A stretch of 5,115 bases of DNA, taken from the NCBI GenBank assembly GCA_021816665.1, contig JAKAXI010000180.1, forward strand, positions 1 to 5,115, in the 5' to 3' direction. Shown here in pieces: positions 5,094 to 5,115 of the stretch. Made by a program: the position numbers and the translations under genes. Position 1 is the first letter of the stretch. The number at the start of each line of letters is the position of its first letter. The notes under the pieces were generated by a model. That model saw only the letters and a list, made by a program, of their open reading frames with translations, had not been told where the DNA came from and did not search any database. Source of the stretch: Bacillota bacterium (GTDB lineage: Bacteria > Bacillota > Bacilli > Alicyclobacillales > Alicyclobacillaceae).

Positions 5094-5115
5094 TCACTCT
5101 TCGACAGGGTCTGCC
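5094..5115 (-). CDS. Possible last codons of an upstream gene (partial)
   Basis: One minus-strand frame from the right edge reads A-D-P-V-E-E and stops at TGA (5096-5094), about 60 bases before the terminator stem, a normal spacing for a gene end. A second frame is open to a TAG at 5011-5009, inside the terminator loop, and is cysteine-rich; the third stays open past the terminator. The first is the most reasonable, but six residues give no family and the choice cannot be made from this window. Confidence 0.3.

Overview
The window reads as a compact stretch of a Firmicutes (Bacilli) chromosome of moderate GC content. Every gene I can support is on the minus strand, so transcription runs from the right edge to the left edge. 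A Bacilli-type MsrA, a lipoprotein CyoA/QoxA-type quinol oxidase subunit II, strong AGGAGG-like ribosome binding sites, TTG/GTG starts and a PrsA/SurA-like membrane-anchored protein all fit an aerobic Gram-positive. An Alicyclobacillus-like organism is my guess from overall feel; no marker in the window proves it.

Layout from right to left (direction of transcription). At 5094-5115 there may be the last codons of an upstream gene, followed by a rho-independent terminator (4986-5032). Next is a two-gene operon, fetA-fetB (4880 down to 3319), overlapping by 4 bp: an ABC ATPase and a UPF0014 permease of the FetAB type, proposed to move iron out of the cell. Close behind is a short-chain dehydrogenase resembling mitochondrial 2,4-dienoyl-CoA reductase (3263-2370), probably co-transcribed with fetAB. 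It is followed by a membrane-anchored SurA-N/PrsA-like protein that lacks the parvulin domain (2255-1503) and ends in a perfect hairpin with the stop codon in its loop. msrA (1373-831) has its own good sigma-A-like promoter and a clean terminator (741-787).

After that terminator comes a respiratory locus: two tiny one-span membrane ORFs (41 aa at 682-557; 40 aa at 489-367), then the N-terminal 106 residues of quinol oxidase subunit II, cut by the left edge. The remaining oxidase subunits presumably lie beyond position 1.

Functionally the window is ordinary housekeeping with a loose oxidative/respiratory theme: iron export, methionine sulfoxide repair, a terminal oxidase, unsaturated fatty-acid beta-oxidation and extracytoplasmic protein folding. 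The least explained elements are the two tiny membrane ORFs leading into the oxidase gene, the leader between them with competing hairpins, and the parvulin-less foldase relative. I saw no mobile element, CRISPR array, tRNA or rRNA. No gene-free stretch exceeds 300 bases.
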